Assembly: GCA_049969475.1 (NCBI GenBank)
Contig: JBMFOU010000016.1
Location: forward strand, 1 to 64,000
DNA length: 64,000 nucleotides
From: UBA2030 sp049969475
GTDB lineage: Bacteria > Bacteroidota > Bacteroidia > Bacteroidales > TTA-H9
Direction: 5' to 3'
A program made the position numbers and the translations under genes. The notes below the pieces were generated by a model. It made no database searches, was not told the origin of the DNA, and saw nothing but the letters and a program-made list of their open reading frames with translations. Shown here in pieces: positions 21,301 through 30,412 of the stretch; position 1 is the first letter of the stretch; each line of letters opens with the position of its first letter.

Positions 21301-22071
21301 CACAGAGAATGGTATTCGGGTGTGAAGGCTGCTATCATTCGTGAAAAGGGTAGTAATGGCGATAGGGAGATGGCTTATGCGCTCTGGCTGGCCGGCTTTG
21401 ATGTAAAAGATGTGCATATGACCGACCTGGTGAGCGGACGGGAAACCCTGGAAGATGTACAGATGATTGCTTTTGTAGGTGGCTTCTCAAACAGCGATGT
21501 GCTGGGTTCCGCCAAAGGATGGGCTGGAGCCTTTCTATTTAACAAGAAAGCACGTAAAGCGCTTGAGAATTACTACGCACGTCCGGATACCCTTTCGCTT
21601 GGCGTTTGCAACGGTTGCCAGCTCATGGCCGAGCTGGGTCTGGTTTATCCTGAACACCCGCAGCATTTTAAAATGATGCATAACGACTCGGGCAAGTACG
21701 AATCTTCATTTCTCACAGTGAAAATACCGGAAAATAACTCGGTGATGCTAAATAAGCTGGCAGGCAGCGAATTAGGTATTTGGGTGGCCCATGGCGAAGG
21801 AAAGTTTGTTTTCCCGTACGAGGAATCGAAATATAATATTGTGGCTCGCTATAGTTATTCGCAATATCCCGGCAATCCAAACGGTTCGATGTACGATACG
21901 GCTGCTGTGTCCTCTCACGATGGACGTCATCTGGCCATTATGCCTCACCTGGAACGTTCCATTTTCCCGTGGCAGTGGGCCTTTTATCCTGGAAACAGGA
22001 AATCAGACGAGGTAAGTCCCTGGATTTTGGCATTTATTGAAGCCCGTAAGTGGATTGAACGGCAGAAATAA
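18382..22071 (+). CDS. purL: phosphoribosylformylglycinamidine synthase, single-chain
   Basis: Large FGAM synthase of 1229 residues (EC 6.3.5.3), which converts FGAR, glutamine and ATP to FGAM in step 4 of de novo purine synthesis. The single chain contains a PurS-like N-terminal region, a linker helix segment with NSEHCRHKIFNG (about 165-176), two AIR-synthase-type halves (SLKAETHNFPTTVEPFNGAATGSGG region; HDVSAGGL in the second half), and a C-terminal class I glutaminase from about 970. The glutaminase nucleophile is Cys1076 in GVCNGCQ, with the His/Glu of MPHLERS as the other triad members. Length is close to proteobacterial PurL (about 1295). The gene appears monocistronic, with a good promoter box 67 bases upstream. 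Confidence 0.97.
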   Translation: MILFFRNGVTGRVYGIETLSRPDAESIGRLQWLLGNAEYLGEEGPKGAFTGPRREMITPWSTNAVEITQIMGLHGIRRIEEFRPGRAKSFDPLLEEIYEKLDQSIFHINRQPEPVRYITDLTKYNEEEGLALSEEEITYLEKVSQEIGRPLTDSEVFGFSQVNSEHCRHKIFNGRFIIDGQEKGKSLFALIKDTTLAHPNRVVSAYKDNVAFLAGPQVWQFAPRRGDQPDYFSLKSIPSVISLKAETHNFPTTVEPFNGAATGSGGEIRDRMAGGRGSLPLAGTAVYMTSYSRLPRPRPWEAFYKERPWLYHPPAEILVRASNGASDFGNKFGQPLICGSVLTFEHEISSVKYGYDKVIMLAGGIGYAHAGHAAKGHPSPRQKIIVMGGDNYRIGMGGGAVSSVETGKYTSAIELNAVQRSNPEMQKRVANALRALCQSDENPIISIHDHGAGGHLNSLSELVEDQGGVVHIDKLPIGDPTLSAKEIVGNESQERMGLVMEEKGTALLRAVAERERAPMYEVGQITGDGRFAFEDSRTGERPLDLRLEHLFGNPPQLEITDESRPGHREKINYKPQLWKNYLNRVLQTEAVACKDWLTNKVDRSVTGLVATQQTAGPLQLPLNNVGVVALDYTGTAGIATSIGHAPVVGLIDEATASRLAIAESLTNIVWASLAHGLQGVSLSANWMWPCNNPGENARLYRAVQALSDFAIQLGINIPTGKDSLSMTQKYPDGTRVLAPGTVIVSAVAEVDDVKKTISPVAQPAEGSQLIYIDFSGSPFHLGGSVLGQVLNALGDETPDVLHADYLRRAFAAVQEMIQKNLLLAGHDVSAGGLITSLLEMCFGSPSIGMEIDLPVQVENDLIRFLFSEKPAVIIQTLDPEAVLSILQKNDVSAFILGRVINEPLLKIKHDKKKYILDIHRYRRSWFIQSYRLDSKQTNKELAGQRYHNFDKQPRLFDFPPTFDGNFQLLHINPHREWYSGVKAAIIREKGSNGDREMAYALWLAGFDVKDVHMTDLVSGRETLEDVQMIAFVGGFSNSDVLGSAKGWAGAFLFNKKARKALENYYARPDTLSLGVCNGCQLMAELGLVYPEHPQHFKMMHNDSGKYESSFLTVKIPENNSVMLNKLAGSELGIWVAHGEGKFVFPYEESKYNIVARYSYSQYPGNPNGSMYDTAAVSSHDGRHLAIMPHLERSIFPWQWAFYPGNRKSDEVSPWILAFIEARKWIERQK

Positions 22072-22585
22072 TTGTAAAACAAAGCCTGCAAATTGCTAGC
22101 CGACAAACTTATTTTTAATCTGGGGGTAGTTTATTCATCTGATTTCAGGGAAGATTGTTTTTAAGCTTCCGTATTTGAATGTCAGGTGCGAAATCCGCTG
22201 ACTGCCAGTGGACGTTAACAATTACCCTCGTATTGAGCGGATTATTTATAGTTTACTCAGGTATTTATTTTGAATTTGGATTAGGCTCCATCAATAGGGG
22301 TCTTTTATTTTTCGATTTTAAATGTTGATACCTTCTAAATCTCTTGTTAAAACTCAGTTACGCGTTTTGAAGTTTAACACTCTTTGGATGAAAATTTGCA
22401 GCTTGAAGTGAAGGCAGCACCGCAAAGTAACCAGGATAATGAAGTTAGAATTCTTGTGTTTGTGATGCAGTCGGTTTCCAGTGATAATTAAATCAAAATC
22501 CAGAAAAAAAGCTGTCCCGATTTCCAGGACAGCCCCTTTGTTTATTTTCTTTTCGATTAAAATTTGTTAAGTGGTTATGGCCTGA
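22072..22585. other. 514-base intergenic region between convergent genes
   Basis: Lies between purL (+) and the LruC lipoprotein gene (-). It contains the minus-strand terminator at 22504-22533. A short + frame at 22384-22491 (DENLQLEVKAAPQSNQDNEV...) looks faintly protein-like and could be a gene remnant, but it is only 35 codons and starts with TTG. I see no clear + strand terminator for purL. Confidence 0.4.
22504..22533 (-). terminator. rho-independent terminator of LruC gene
   Basis: On the minus strand GCTGTCC / GGACAGC form a 7-bp stem with a 9-base loop, followed by a run of seven T. It lies about 50 bases after the stop of the gene ending at 22586. Confidence 0.8.
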
Positions 22586-24484
22586 TTATTTATTGTAAGC
22601 TTGGGAATAGATTTTAGCAGTATTGCGATAACCTTCCTGACCACTATTGTACCAGTTGCTAAAGGCATTTCCTGAACTTTCGGCCCAGTCTCCAAATTTC
22701 AGGTAGGCTTCCGTTACTTTGGCTTTCTCAATAGGATAATCGAAGGGTAGGGGGAGTTCGATGCACCAGGGAAGATTATTGCCAGTGCGATAATAAACTC
22801 CGGCTGCAGGATTAGAGACGTCAGCACCAGTGCCAAAGTAAGATGTATTAGCCAGTGAAGTAGGCTCATAATCGATGAGATGAATTTCTCTACCCCTGTC
22901 CTGATTGACGATGAGGAATGGATTCACGAGGTGACTACCAAGCTGGCTTATAGGAATAGGCGTTTCCATTGCAATGTGGAGGCTTTGTAATTCTGGGATA
23001 ACGTAAGGTGCTCCAGGGGTTGTGTTAACCCCGGCGCCAGTTCCAGGGTGCGGTAATTGCTTGAATACATTGTCTGTGACAATAATAACGGCCTTGCTTT
23101 GTCCAGCCTCAGTTCCGTTGGCATTAAGAGTTATATAATTCTGTGTAATGCTTTGTCCACTGATGCTTTTTATAGCTGAGGGGACCATATTCAGCATAAA
23201 TCCAAATCCATTTTTAAATGATGCCCCAATGGCTCTTACCTTGTAGTCAAAATAAATATCTGTGATTTTTTGTTGGCTGTTCAGCACAAATTTATACCGC
23301 TGATCAATCACTAGATCGTTGAAGTCATAATCGGCTTTGTTGGGCCAGTTATCTTCGAATGCAAGGGTTGAAAAGGTGTTATTAGTTGGGTAATAGTAAT
23401 TGTAAGCCCGTTTGGGATCTGCTGGGTAAGCATCTTCTGAATCGATTACCCCATCCCCATCGCCGTCAGAATTGGGCCCCGTAACCACTATATCATCGTA
23501 GTAGATATCACCTCCATAATTGTTTACCCAGAGCAAAACTTGACATTTATTAGTACCAACGGGCATAGTAGCCGTAACTGAAAGATTAGTCCATTGAGTG
23601 GGATTGTTTTGGTTAATAACAGAGTAATAACCCAGTGGAATTCCCGTGCTATTAAACGGAATCAGGTAAATCCATACATTCTTTTGTCCGTTGTTTCCAC
23701 TAGTGATGAATCTTCCTGTGGCCGTAATGATTTGACCTGCTGCGGCGGGAATCATTTGAGCAACTCCTCCGTAAAAAGGATTCCTCGATCCAATCTTCAA
23801 TACATAATTATTAGCAGTCTGTCCGAATGGATCAACAGCGCGTTCGGTTGCTCCGGTAAGCTGGCTGGTTATATACCACCTTCCATCCATAGGCATGAAT
23901 GAGTTCCAATGGGAGATGAATCCGAAATCGTTGATGTCGAAAGTACCATTGCTTATAAGGTTTTGGGTGTTTTTGAATCGTCGGGCTGTGACCGCAAATA
24001 ATGAAGTTTCTTTTGCTTCGGGAATTGAAGCTTTAAGGCTCCCAATGAGCCGGGGAGGCAATGTGTCAATGTTGTCTCCAAAATTGATAGAATAACCTCC
24101 TTCAAGACTGCTTTTTAGTGTTCCTTGCAATGAAACAACCTTTTCACCCGCAATCGTTCTTACTATTAGCTCGTTAACAAAAGCGGGTATCGTTACTTGA
24201 GCATTTAATACTCCCTGCTCGTTGCCAAGGCCTGAATATACTAAGTGCAGACTGTCATTTAGTTGATAAAACACCTCAACTTTGCCGAGAACCTTCGTGT
24301 AGTCTATCGTAAAAGGCAAGTTTACAGTAATATCCACAGTTTTGGTCGTTTGAAATTTAAACTGTGGACTGATGACGAGTTGGTCAATGTCTTTAGTTCC
24401 TGGTATCGGATTCTCAGTTTTGTTGCATCCCCATGTAACTAACATTGCAACCAGGATAGCTAGTGAAGAAAGATGCGTTTTCAT
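22586..24484 (-). CDS. LruC domain-containing lipoprotein
   Basis: Exported lipoprotein of 632 residues with signal peptide and Cys20 (LVTWGC, a loose lipobox). Residues about 170-335 look like a jelly-roll carbohydrate-binding module (LISNGTFDIN...ISHWNS, ending YYDDIVVTG). A calcium-type acidic loop follows (SDGDGDGVIDSEDAYPADP). The C-terminal 260 residues match the LruC/DUF4842 type, with FEDNWPNKADYDFNDLVIDQRY and the end NAFSNWYNSGQEGYR. LruC domains are common in Bacteroidota and Leptospira outer-surface proteins. The role is probably surface glycan or matrix binding, which is inference. It is divergent from the C10 protease gene across 239 bases. Confidence 0.88.
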   Translation of the reverse strand: MKTHLSSLAILVAMLVTWGCNKTENPIPGTKDIDQLVISPQFKFQTTKTVDITVNLPFTIDYTKVLGKVEVFYQLNDSLHLVYSGLGNEQGVLNAQVTIPAFVNELIVRTIAGEKVVSLQGTLKSSLEGGYSINFGDNIDTLPPRLIGSLKASIPEAKETSLFAVTARRFKNTQNLISNGTFDINDFGFISHWNSFMPMDGRWYITSQLTGATERAVDPFGQTANNYVLKIGSRNPFYGGVAQMIPAAAGQIITATGRFITSGNNGQKNVWIYLIPFNSTGIPLGYYSVINQNNPTQWTNLSVTATMPVGTNKCQVLLWVNNYGGDIYYDDIVVTGPNSDGDGDGVIDSEDAYPADPKRAYNYYYPTNNTFSTLAFEDNWPNKADYDFNDLVIDQRYKFVLNSQQKITDIYFDYKVRAIGASFKNGFGFMLNMVPSAIKSISGQSITQNYITLNANGTEAGQSKAVIIVTDNVFKQLPHPGTGAGVNTTPGAPYVIPELQSLHIAMETPIPISQLGSHLVNPFLIVNQDRGREIHLIDYEPTSLANTSYFGTGADVSNPAAGVYYRTGNNLPWCIELPLPFDYPIEKAKVTEAYLKFGDWAESSGNAFSNWYNSGQEGYRNTAKIYSQAYNK

Positions 24485-24723
24485 AACTTTGTGTTTTGCT
24501 AGAATTTTATAATCAAAAACTATACTAATGTCATTAAATATTTTATAATCAATATTTAAGGCTTATAATTATGTCGGAGTTTATTCCAGCTATTGTATAT
24601 CTTTACCATTTTAGAAATTGGCTTATCGTATATATGTTTACAAAGGTAACTAAAATGCTTTAAAGGTTTTCTTGACTAGGTAAAAGGCCTGGATTTTATA
24701 ATAATTTTGATGAAAAATGTCAT

Positions 24724-26847
24724 ATGAGAATTAAAGTTTTTAGTCTAAGCTTGGTGATAATCCTCATTGTTTTCGTTGAAAAGCTCTGGGGGCAACAGCC
24801 GGTTGGTTTATCTGCAGCTAGTAAGGCTGCTTTGCAATGGTTTTATGAAAGAAGCCCCTGGTTACCCCAGGATATTTCTATTAAAGAAATTAGGCCAATT
24901 ATGGGAGGCGAGGATACGCTTTTCTTCGTTCTCAATTTCTTTCCAAAAGGTTTTGCTTTGATATCTGCCCACGAAGGCATGGTTCCAGTGGCTGCTTACA
25001 GTTTTGAAAGTTGGTATGAGGATTTAAAAATGCCACCTGCAGCGAAAGCCTGGCTGGGTCAGTATATTTCATCGGCTCAGGAAGCAAGGGAGACTGGAAA
25101 TTTTTTTAAAGATGAAACTCTCAATCAATGGAATGCTTTGTTGAATGCAGAGCCTGGTCAACGTTTTAGGGGTAAATCCGTAGAACCTCTCACGTTTGCT
25201 AACTGGAATCAGGATTGGCCATACAATGAGTTATGTCCGGCTGATCCGGCAGGTCCTCATGGACATTGTTACGCCGGCTGCGTGCCCACCGCCATGGGCA
25301 TGATTATGTACTATTATCGGTGGCCCGATACCGGAGTTGGCTATTACTCTTATACCCAACCTCTTTATGGCTTACTGGAAGCCGATTTTGGAAATACCCA
25401 TTATGCCTGGGATGAGATGACTAACCAGATTGACGATTCTGATACGGCAATTGCCCGTTTGCTTTTTCACATTGGCGTAGCCTGTGATCTAGTTTATGGG
25501 CCCACTGGATCAGGGATGTATAATCATAAAGCCGCTTATGCTTTCCGCACCTATTTTAAATACGCACCCGAGACCCAGTATGTTTTTCGCGATAGCACCC
25601 ATCTTGATTGGGATAGTCTTCTCGTTGCCCATCTCGACCGAAAAATGCCTATGTATTACGCCGGATGGTCGGTACCCGACATCAATGGACATGCCTTTGT
25701 CTGCGATGGATATCAGGGTACAGGTTACTTTCACTTTAATTTTGGGTGGGGAGGTTCTTTCAATGGATATTACTATACCGGTAATCTGACACCGGGTGGC
25801 AATAATTTCAATTTGGCTCAGGAAGTAATTATCAATTGCCATCCCGATACTATTAATTACGATTATCCTGGCATTCCCCAACCAGTCGACACCCTCCGCC
25901 ACTATGTCGGGAGCTTTACTGACGGAAGCGGTCCACGCTTACCCCAGTATGCCCAACCTCGTTCCTGGCTTATCAGTCCGCAAAATGCAATCGACTCTAT
26001 CACTTCCATCAAAATCAGCTTTTCTCGCTTTGATTTGAAAAACGGAGAGTCGTTTGTGAATGTTTATGATGGAAATGATGCCTCGGCACCCCTTTTAGCT
26101 TCTTTAACAGGATCTGATTTCCCCTCTGTTATTCAATCGTCGGGTAACCAGTTATTTGTTGAATATATTGGTGCTGCTTCAGCAAATAACAATGGATTTG
26201 TAGCTACATACGAAGGGCTGAAACCCCAATGGTGTTCAGGATCGCAATTGCTTTCTGAACCTTCAGGCTACATTTCAGATGGTTCCGGAAATTTTTGGTA
26301 TTACAACAATACGGTATGCATCTGGCGTATTCAGCCACCAGACGCTAAGCAGATAGCAATTTACTTTAAACGTTTCAGTACAGAGCCCGGGCAGGATAAA
26401 CTCAGGATTTATGATTTTAGTACCGCACAGTTGCTCGCTGAATACTCCGGTCATTATGATTCGAGTAACCTGCCTCCCCCTGTACTTTGCCCATCGGGCA
26501 AGGTTTTTCTTACTTTTAGTACCAATGGTTCAGTACGCGATGATGGCTGGGAGGCATTTTATGAAAGTTATTTCACTGGAATGGATGTTGTTCGCCCTCA
26601 AGAAATCAAGTTTTTTCCTAATCCAGCCAAGGAATTTTTTTATGTGATGATGAAAGGTGAAGATTTGTTGCATCCTGAGGCCGAATTAATGAGTGCGGAC
26701 GGAAGATGCCAAAAGAAGGTTTCATTGATTGTTTCAGAAAATGGGGGATATGTGGTTCATACAAAAGGATTATCTTCTGGTGTTTGGTTTTTACGAGTGA
26801 TGGGAAAAAAGAATGTTTATGTGGGGAAAGTGTTAATAGAACAATAG
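24724..26847 (+). CDS. secreted C10 family (streptopain-like) cysteine protease with T9SS domain
   Basis: Secreted protease of 707 residues. A signal peptide ends near residue 24. A Spi-type propeptide (about 25-120, FPKGFALISAHEG) precedes the catalytic domain, with nucleophile Cys186 in HCYAGCVPTAMG and catalytic His323 in NGHAFVCDGY; FGWGGSFNGYY completes the C10 signature. Two CUB-like beta domains follow at about 405-500 and 497-615, then a T9SS type A sorting domain at about 620-707 (FFPNPAKEFFYV...GVWFLRVMGKKN). It is probably translocated by T9SS and released or anchored at the surface to degrade proteins. A TAATTTTG box lies at 24702-24709. The region just downstream is the tandem repeat cluster. 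Confidence 0.95.
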   Translation: MRIKVFSLSLVIILIVFVEKLWGQQPVGLSAASKAALQWFYERSPWLPQDISIKEIRPIMGGEDTLFFVLNFFPKGFALISAHEGMVPVAAYSFESWYEDLKMPPAAKAWLGQYISSAQEARETGNFFKDETLNQWNALLNAEPGQRFRGKSVEPLTFANWNQDWPYNELCPADPAGPHGHCYAGCVPTAMGMIMYYYRWPDTGVGYYSYTQPLYGLLEADFGNTHYAWDEMTNQIDDSDTAIARLLFHIGVACDLVYGPTGSGMYNHKAAYAFRTYFKYAPETQYVFRDSTHLDWDSLLVAHLDRKMPMYYAGWSVPDINGHAFVCDGYQGTGYFHFNFGWGGSFNGYYYTGNLTPGGNNFNLAQEVIINCHPDTINYDYPGIPQPVDTLRHYVGSFTDGSGPRLPQYAQPRSWLISPQNAIDSITSIKISFSRFDLKNGESFVNVYDGNDASAPLLASLTGSDFPSVIQSSGNQLFVEYIGAASANNNGFVATYEGLKPQWCSGSQLLSEPSGYISDGSGNFWYYNNTVCIWRIQPPDAKQIAIYFKRFSTEPGQDKLRIYDFSTAQLLAEYSGHYDSSNLPPPVLCPSGKVFLTFSTNGSVRDDGWEAFYESYFTGMDVVRPQEIKFFPNPAKEFFYVMMKGEDLLHPEAELMSADGRCQKKVSLIVSENGGYVVHTKGLSSGVWFLRVMGKKNVYVGKVLIEQ

Positions 26848-27571
26848 TCGCTCGTCATTCGATGAACTCGCTCGGCTGGATATTTTTTGGTTAACTGATT
26901 GTATAGCAGAATGCTTGTTTGAAGTCGGGCGTCTCGATACAGGGCCTATCACGCGTAAAGGGTTTTTTCAATCCTAAGTCTCTCGCCCTTACTCGACGCC
27001 CGAAAAGACAATCGGGCGTCTCGATACAGGGCTTATCATGCGTAAAGGGTTTTTTTCAATCCTAAGTCTCTCGCCCTAACTCGCCGCCCGAAAAGACAAT
27101 CGGGNNNNNNNNNNNNNNNNNNNNNNNNNNNNNNNNNNNNNNNNNNNNNNNNNNNNNNNNNNNNNNNNNNNNNNNNNNNNNNNNNNNNNNNNNNNNNNNN
27201 NNNNCGATACAGGGCTTATCATGCCTAAAGTTTTTTTTCAATCATAAGTCTCTCGCCCTAACTCGACGCCCGAAAAGACAATCGGGCGTCTCGATACAGG
27301 GCATATCATGCGTAAAGGGTTTTTTTTCAATCCTAAGTCTCTCGCCCTAACTCGCCGCCCGAAAAGACAATCGGGCGTCTCGATACAGGGCTTATCATGC
27401 CTAAAGTTTTTTTTCAATCATAAGTCTCTCGCCCTTACTCGACGCCCGAAAAGACAATCGGGCGCCGAGTGGTATGCATCGCTGAATGCCCGATTAGACC
27501 CCTTCGATATCATGCATACCGTATCGAGGCGCCCGTTTTTGCATCATGCATACCGTATCGAGGCGCCCGTA
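26848..27571. repeat. tandem array of about 88-bp palindromic repeat units
   Basis: Between two convergent genes lie direct tandem units: 26925-27011, 27012-27099, a unit cut by the gap at 27105-27204, its remainder 27205-27281, 27282-27370 and 27371-27457. Each begins TCGGGCGTCTCGATACAGGG and ends with GACGCCCGA or GCCGCCCGA, so the 9-base ends are inverted repeats and each unit can fold on itself; an inner AGGGC / GCCCT pair extends this. Two subtypes are seen: GCGTAAAGGG with CAATCCTAAG, and GCCTAAAG with CAATCATAAG. After 27458 two shorter units carry the element in opposite orientation (GTATCGAGGCGCCCG at 27521-27535 and 27555-27569). It is not a CRISPR array, as there are no unique spacers. 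It may act as a bidirectional transcription stop. Confidence 0.93.
27105..27204. other. assembly gap (100 N) inside tandem repeats
   Basis: Placeholder gap within the 88-bp repeat array. More copies than shown may exist. Confidence 0.97.
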
Positions 27572-30388
27572 CTATAAAGCATCTGCCGCGCATCTGAATC
27601 CCACAGTTGCCGAGCGTTCGAAGGAGGGTGATACCTTGATGAGTATCTGCCTATGGTAAACCGGTTGTGGCCCCCCTTCTACATACCACTCACTTCCCTT
27701 GGGTTTGAAATGGCTACCGCCTTTCAGTATCACAAAGTAATAAGCTCCATCATCATAAAGATCGCCTGTCATTTGCCATACATTACCCACTAAATCAGCA
27801 ACACCCCAGGGACTTTCACCCCCTGGGAATTCAGTCACAGGTGTAGTGTGATTGAGGTTAAAGTTACAGCGGGTGCCATCCATTACCTTTCCCCAGGGCC
27901 AGTCGTTTCTTGTATTTCCCTGAGCCGCATACTGCCATTCCCATTCAGTGGGCAGCCTTTTCCCCTTCCACCTGGCATAAGCCAGCGCATCCTCAAAACT
28001 TACATAAACCACAGGATGATTTTCCATGCCATTCGGAATTTTCCCATTTTTCCAATGTTTTAGAAAGTTGGTGGTGTCGTTGGGAATATAGTGGCTGGCA
28101 TCGAGAAATTCTTTGAACTGTGCGTTCGTAACAGGATATTTGTCTATATAAAAGTCTTTAAAGGTCAAAAGGGTAGTATCAGAATTATTAGGGTAGTAGA
28201 TGAAAGGTTCCTGGGTACCAGTGGCACGGCGTGCAGCAAAAGCGTAGATACCTCCCGGAATACGTATCATCCCGGCCGGAGGTTCTGCGTAACGACGGGA
28301 AGAATTCTCTATTTTGAGTAATCTTGGGGTCCCCGGAGCAATCTCAACTATGCTTTCATCCATAAGCTCATCACCGGCAAAAAGCTGCAGTACAACTTTG
28401 CCTTCGTAACGCCCGAACATCTTCAGTAGCGAGATGGTTTGACGACGGGTATCAAAATCATAAGAGCGTGTGCCATAGGCTGGATTTCCTGCTGTGAGTG
28501 TTATGCGGTCACCAAAGTCGGAACCGAAAGTGAGTGAGTCATTTATTAGCTTGACTTCCAGTAATCTGGGTAATACTGCAATACAATCCACTCTTCCTTC
28601 GCGCCGGGTGTTCAGGTCGCTTCGGGGGAAAGCGTCCGTACGGGCGGGTAACCACCATTTCCCTTCACTTCTAACAGGCTTCAATTCTTGATGATGCCAG
28701 AGGCTTACGAAATGATAGGGTTCATTTTCGATGGATGGGTTAATGCTGTGTGCTTCGTCGAATACAAACAAGGGGCCACTGAACCCTTCCGGCCGTAGGC
28801 TAAAGACCGTATAAATAATTTTTTCATCGGTTTTCCATTTGTTTACATAGATACTATCTGCATGTGTTTCTATCATTGGCAGATAATTGTAATTGAAAAA
28901 CACGCTTTGATTTTCCCTGAGAATTTTAGTGGTACGACCTAGATAGCGGAGCTCGCTTTCAAGCCTTTCGGGCCGGCCGGGACGCATGGTATTAATTTCG
29001 ACGGCATATCCATTGAAAAACGAAACCCCGATTTCACGGGTTAAGTCGCCATCAGCCAGTTGCAAAACACGGAAGATGGCAAAATCGGGTTTGATATATT
29101 TATTGAGGTTGAGCAGAGGTGGCATGTAAAGTGCATCATGAACCCGGCCTGAAATGATACCCGGCATATGGCGAGGAATGGCCATGCCTTCAGAGTACAT
29201 AATGATACCGGGTTTCACAGCATCGGCAGTTTCCTGTAATTCACGACTCGACTCGCCACGGGTATCCAGCACTACACCGTCGGCATCGGTATCGCTGAGC
29301 AAGCGGGCTAGTCCTTTCATGTGTTCCTCGTGGCGGGTAGAGGCGTCCCAGGGATTGTAGGAGATGAAATACTTTTTCCCTCGCTGGTGTGCCAGGTCGG
29401 CTTGTTTTCTGAGCTCGGTTATTCCGCCAGGCAGGTCATAGTATAAATCGAACTGGTTGCGCGGATCGAGGCCCAGCCTGGGCCAGGTGGGCCAAAGGGT
29501 AAAGATATCGTATCCGCCCGTTAACTTGTCAAAATAATTCATATAATCTGCGTAACGATATTCACCCAGGTTGCTGTCGTAATAATTCTGGTCCCAGGCA
29601 AATTGCAGAAGCATAATCCATGCTTTTCGTATCCACGCCAGATCAGGGCGTTCGAAAAGGCTATTGTCGAAATCTTTCAGATCGTAAAGCCATCGTTCCT
29701 GAAACATCATGCGAAGCCCTTCCTGCCAAGGTCCTTCATGAAAATCAAACCAAATTTTGTAGAGAACTTCACCGCCGGGTTCCAGTTCTGCCCTCCATCT
29801 ATCGAGTTTTCCCCCTTTAATGGCTGCTCTGCGGGCCAGACCTGTAAGAGACAGATTCTTGGAAAGTTTTATATCGCAAAAGCCCAGATGCCAGGCATTA
29901 TCGGGCAACACTACACCTATGGGCCCATAGCCCGGTCGGTAGAGCCGGCTTCGATTGAGATAATAGGGCCATTCATAGCCCCCGCCGCCCGTAATATAGA
30001 CTCTGTCGCCGCCTCGACCCAACGGGACTACGTTTCCAATTTTTATCTCCCTATTCCCCGAATTCTTTAACCGGAGCAAAAAAAGATAGCCTTTTTCAGC
30101 ATCGCCAAATCGCAGGCTCCCGTTAATTCCCTCCATACTAAAAACAACGCTGTCGCCGGCTGTCTTACATTGTATTGCATGGAGAGGAACCTCCCTGTCG
30201 TCGATTTCAAAACTGAATAAAGGCTGGTTATCAGGGAGGAGATGGCTTTCGCCTTGCATGTTGTTGATCGACGTGAGCCATAGTCCATCTTTGAGATGGA
30301 GGGTGGCTGGTCCCAGGTGGACTTTCTGGGCCAATGCCCCATGACCTGCCATAATTATGAATAATGCCAGTAGGATTTGGTTTTTCAT
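27572..30388 (-). CDS. secreted glycosidase-like protein fused to a sulfatase-modifying-factor (FGE-fold) domain
   Basis: Protein of 938 residues with a signal peptide (MKNQILLALFIIMAGHGALAQ). The first 690 residues look like a glycoside hydrolase of the GH36/melibiase-like barrel type: a beta-sandwich start, then FTLWPTWPRLGLDPRNQ, FISYNPWDASTRHEEH, SDTDADGVVLDTRGESS and GIIMYSEGM. The acidic residues in DTRGES and SEGM are candidate catalytic sites; this family call is tentative. From about 700 to the end is a formylglycine-generating-enzyme/SUMF1 fold (MIRIPGGIY, FYIDKYPVTNAQFKEFL, RLPTEWEWQYAAQG, DLVGNVWQMTGD, VGFRCA). The Cys pair of true FGEs is absent around LKGGSHF, so it is probably a binding rather than oxidising domain. 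It starts 24 bases after hydF in the same direction. Confidence 0.8.
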   Translation of the reverse strand: MKNQILLALFIIMAGHGALAQKVHLGPATLHLKDGLWLTSINNMQGESHLLPDNQPLFSFEIDDREVPLHAIQCKTAGDSVVFSMEGINGSLRFGDAEKGYLFLLRLKNSGNREIKIGNVVPLGRGGDRVYITGGGGYEWPYYLNRSRLYRPGYGPIGVVLPDNAWHLGFCDIKLSKNLSLTGLARRAAIKGGKLDRWRAELEPGGEVLYKIWFDFHEGPWQEGLRMMFQERWLYDLKDFDNSLFERPDLAWIRKAWIMLLQFAWDQNYYDSNLGEYRYADYMNYFDKLTGGYDIFTLWPTWPRLGLDPRNQFDLYYDLPGGITELRKQADLAHQRGKKYFISYNPWDASTRHEEHMKGLARLLSDTDADGVVLDTRGESSRELQETADAVKPGIIMYSEGMAIPRHMPGIISGRVHDALYMPPLLNLNKYIKPDFAIFRVLQLADGDLTREIGVSFFNGYAVEINTMRPGRPERLESELRYLGRTTKILRENQSVFFNYNYLPMIETHADSIYVNKWKTDEKIIYTVFSLRPEGFSGPLFVFDEAHSINPSIENEPYHFVSLWHHQELKPVRSEGKWWLPARTDAFPRSDLNTRREGRVDCIAVLPRLLEVKLINDSLTFGSDFGDRITLTAGNPAYGTRSYDFDTRRQTISLLKMFGRYEGKVVLQLFAGDELMDESIVEIAPGTPRLLKIENSSRRYAEPPAGMIRIPGGIYAFAARRATGTQEPFIYYPNNSDTTLLTFKDFYIDKYPVTNAQFKEFLDASHYIPNDTTNFLKHWKNGKIPNGMENHPVVYVSFEDALAYARWKGKRLPTEWEWQYAAQGNTRNDWPWGKVMDGTRCNFNLNHTTPVTEFPGGESPWGVADLVGNVWQMTGDLYDDGAYYFVILKGGSHFKPKGSEWYVEGGPQPVYHRQILIKVSPSFERSATVGFRCAADAL

Positions 30389-30412
30389 GGTGTTATAAAA
30401 TTGGATGGTTGC

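Noticed and set aside
26925..27457. CRISPR array
   Set aside because: Units are contiguous and 87-89 bases long without unique spacers, and no cas genes are nearby.
27308..27577. 89-residue + ORF in the tandem repeats
   Set aside because: Its sequence is the repeat unit translated twice and ends within the next gene.
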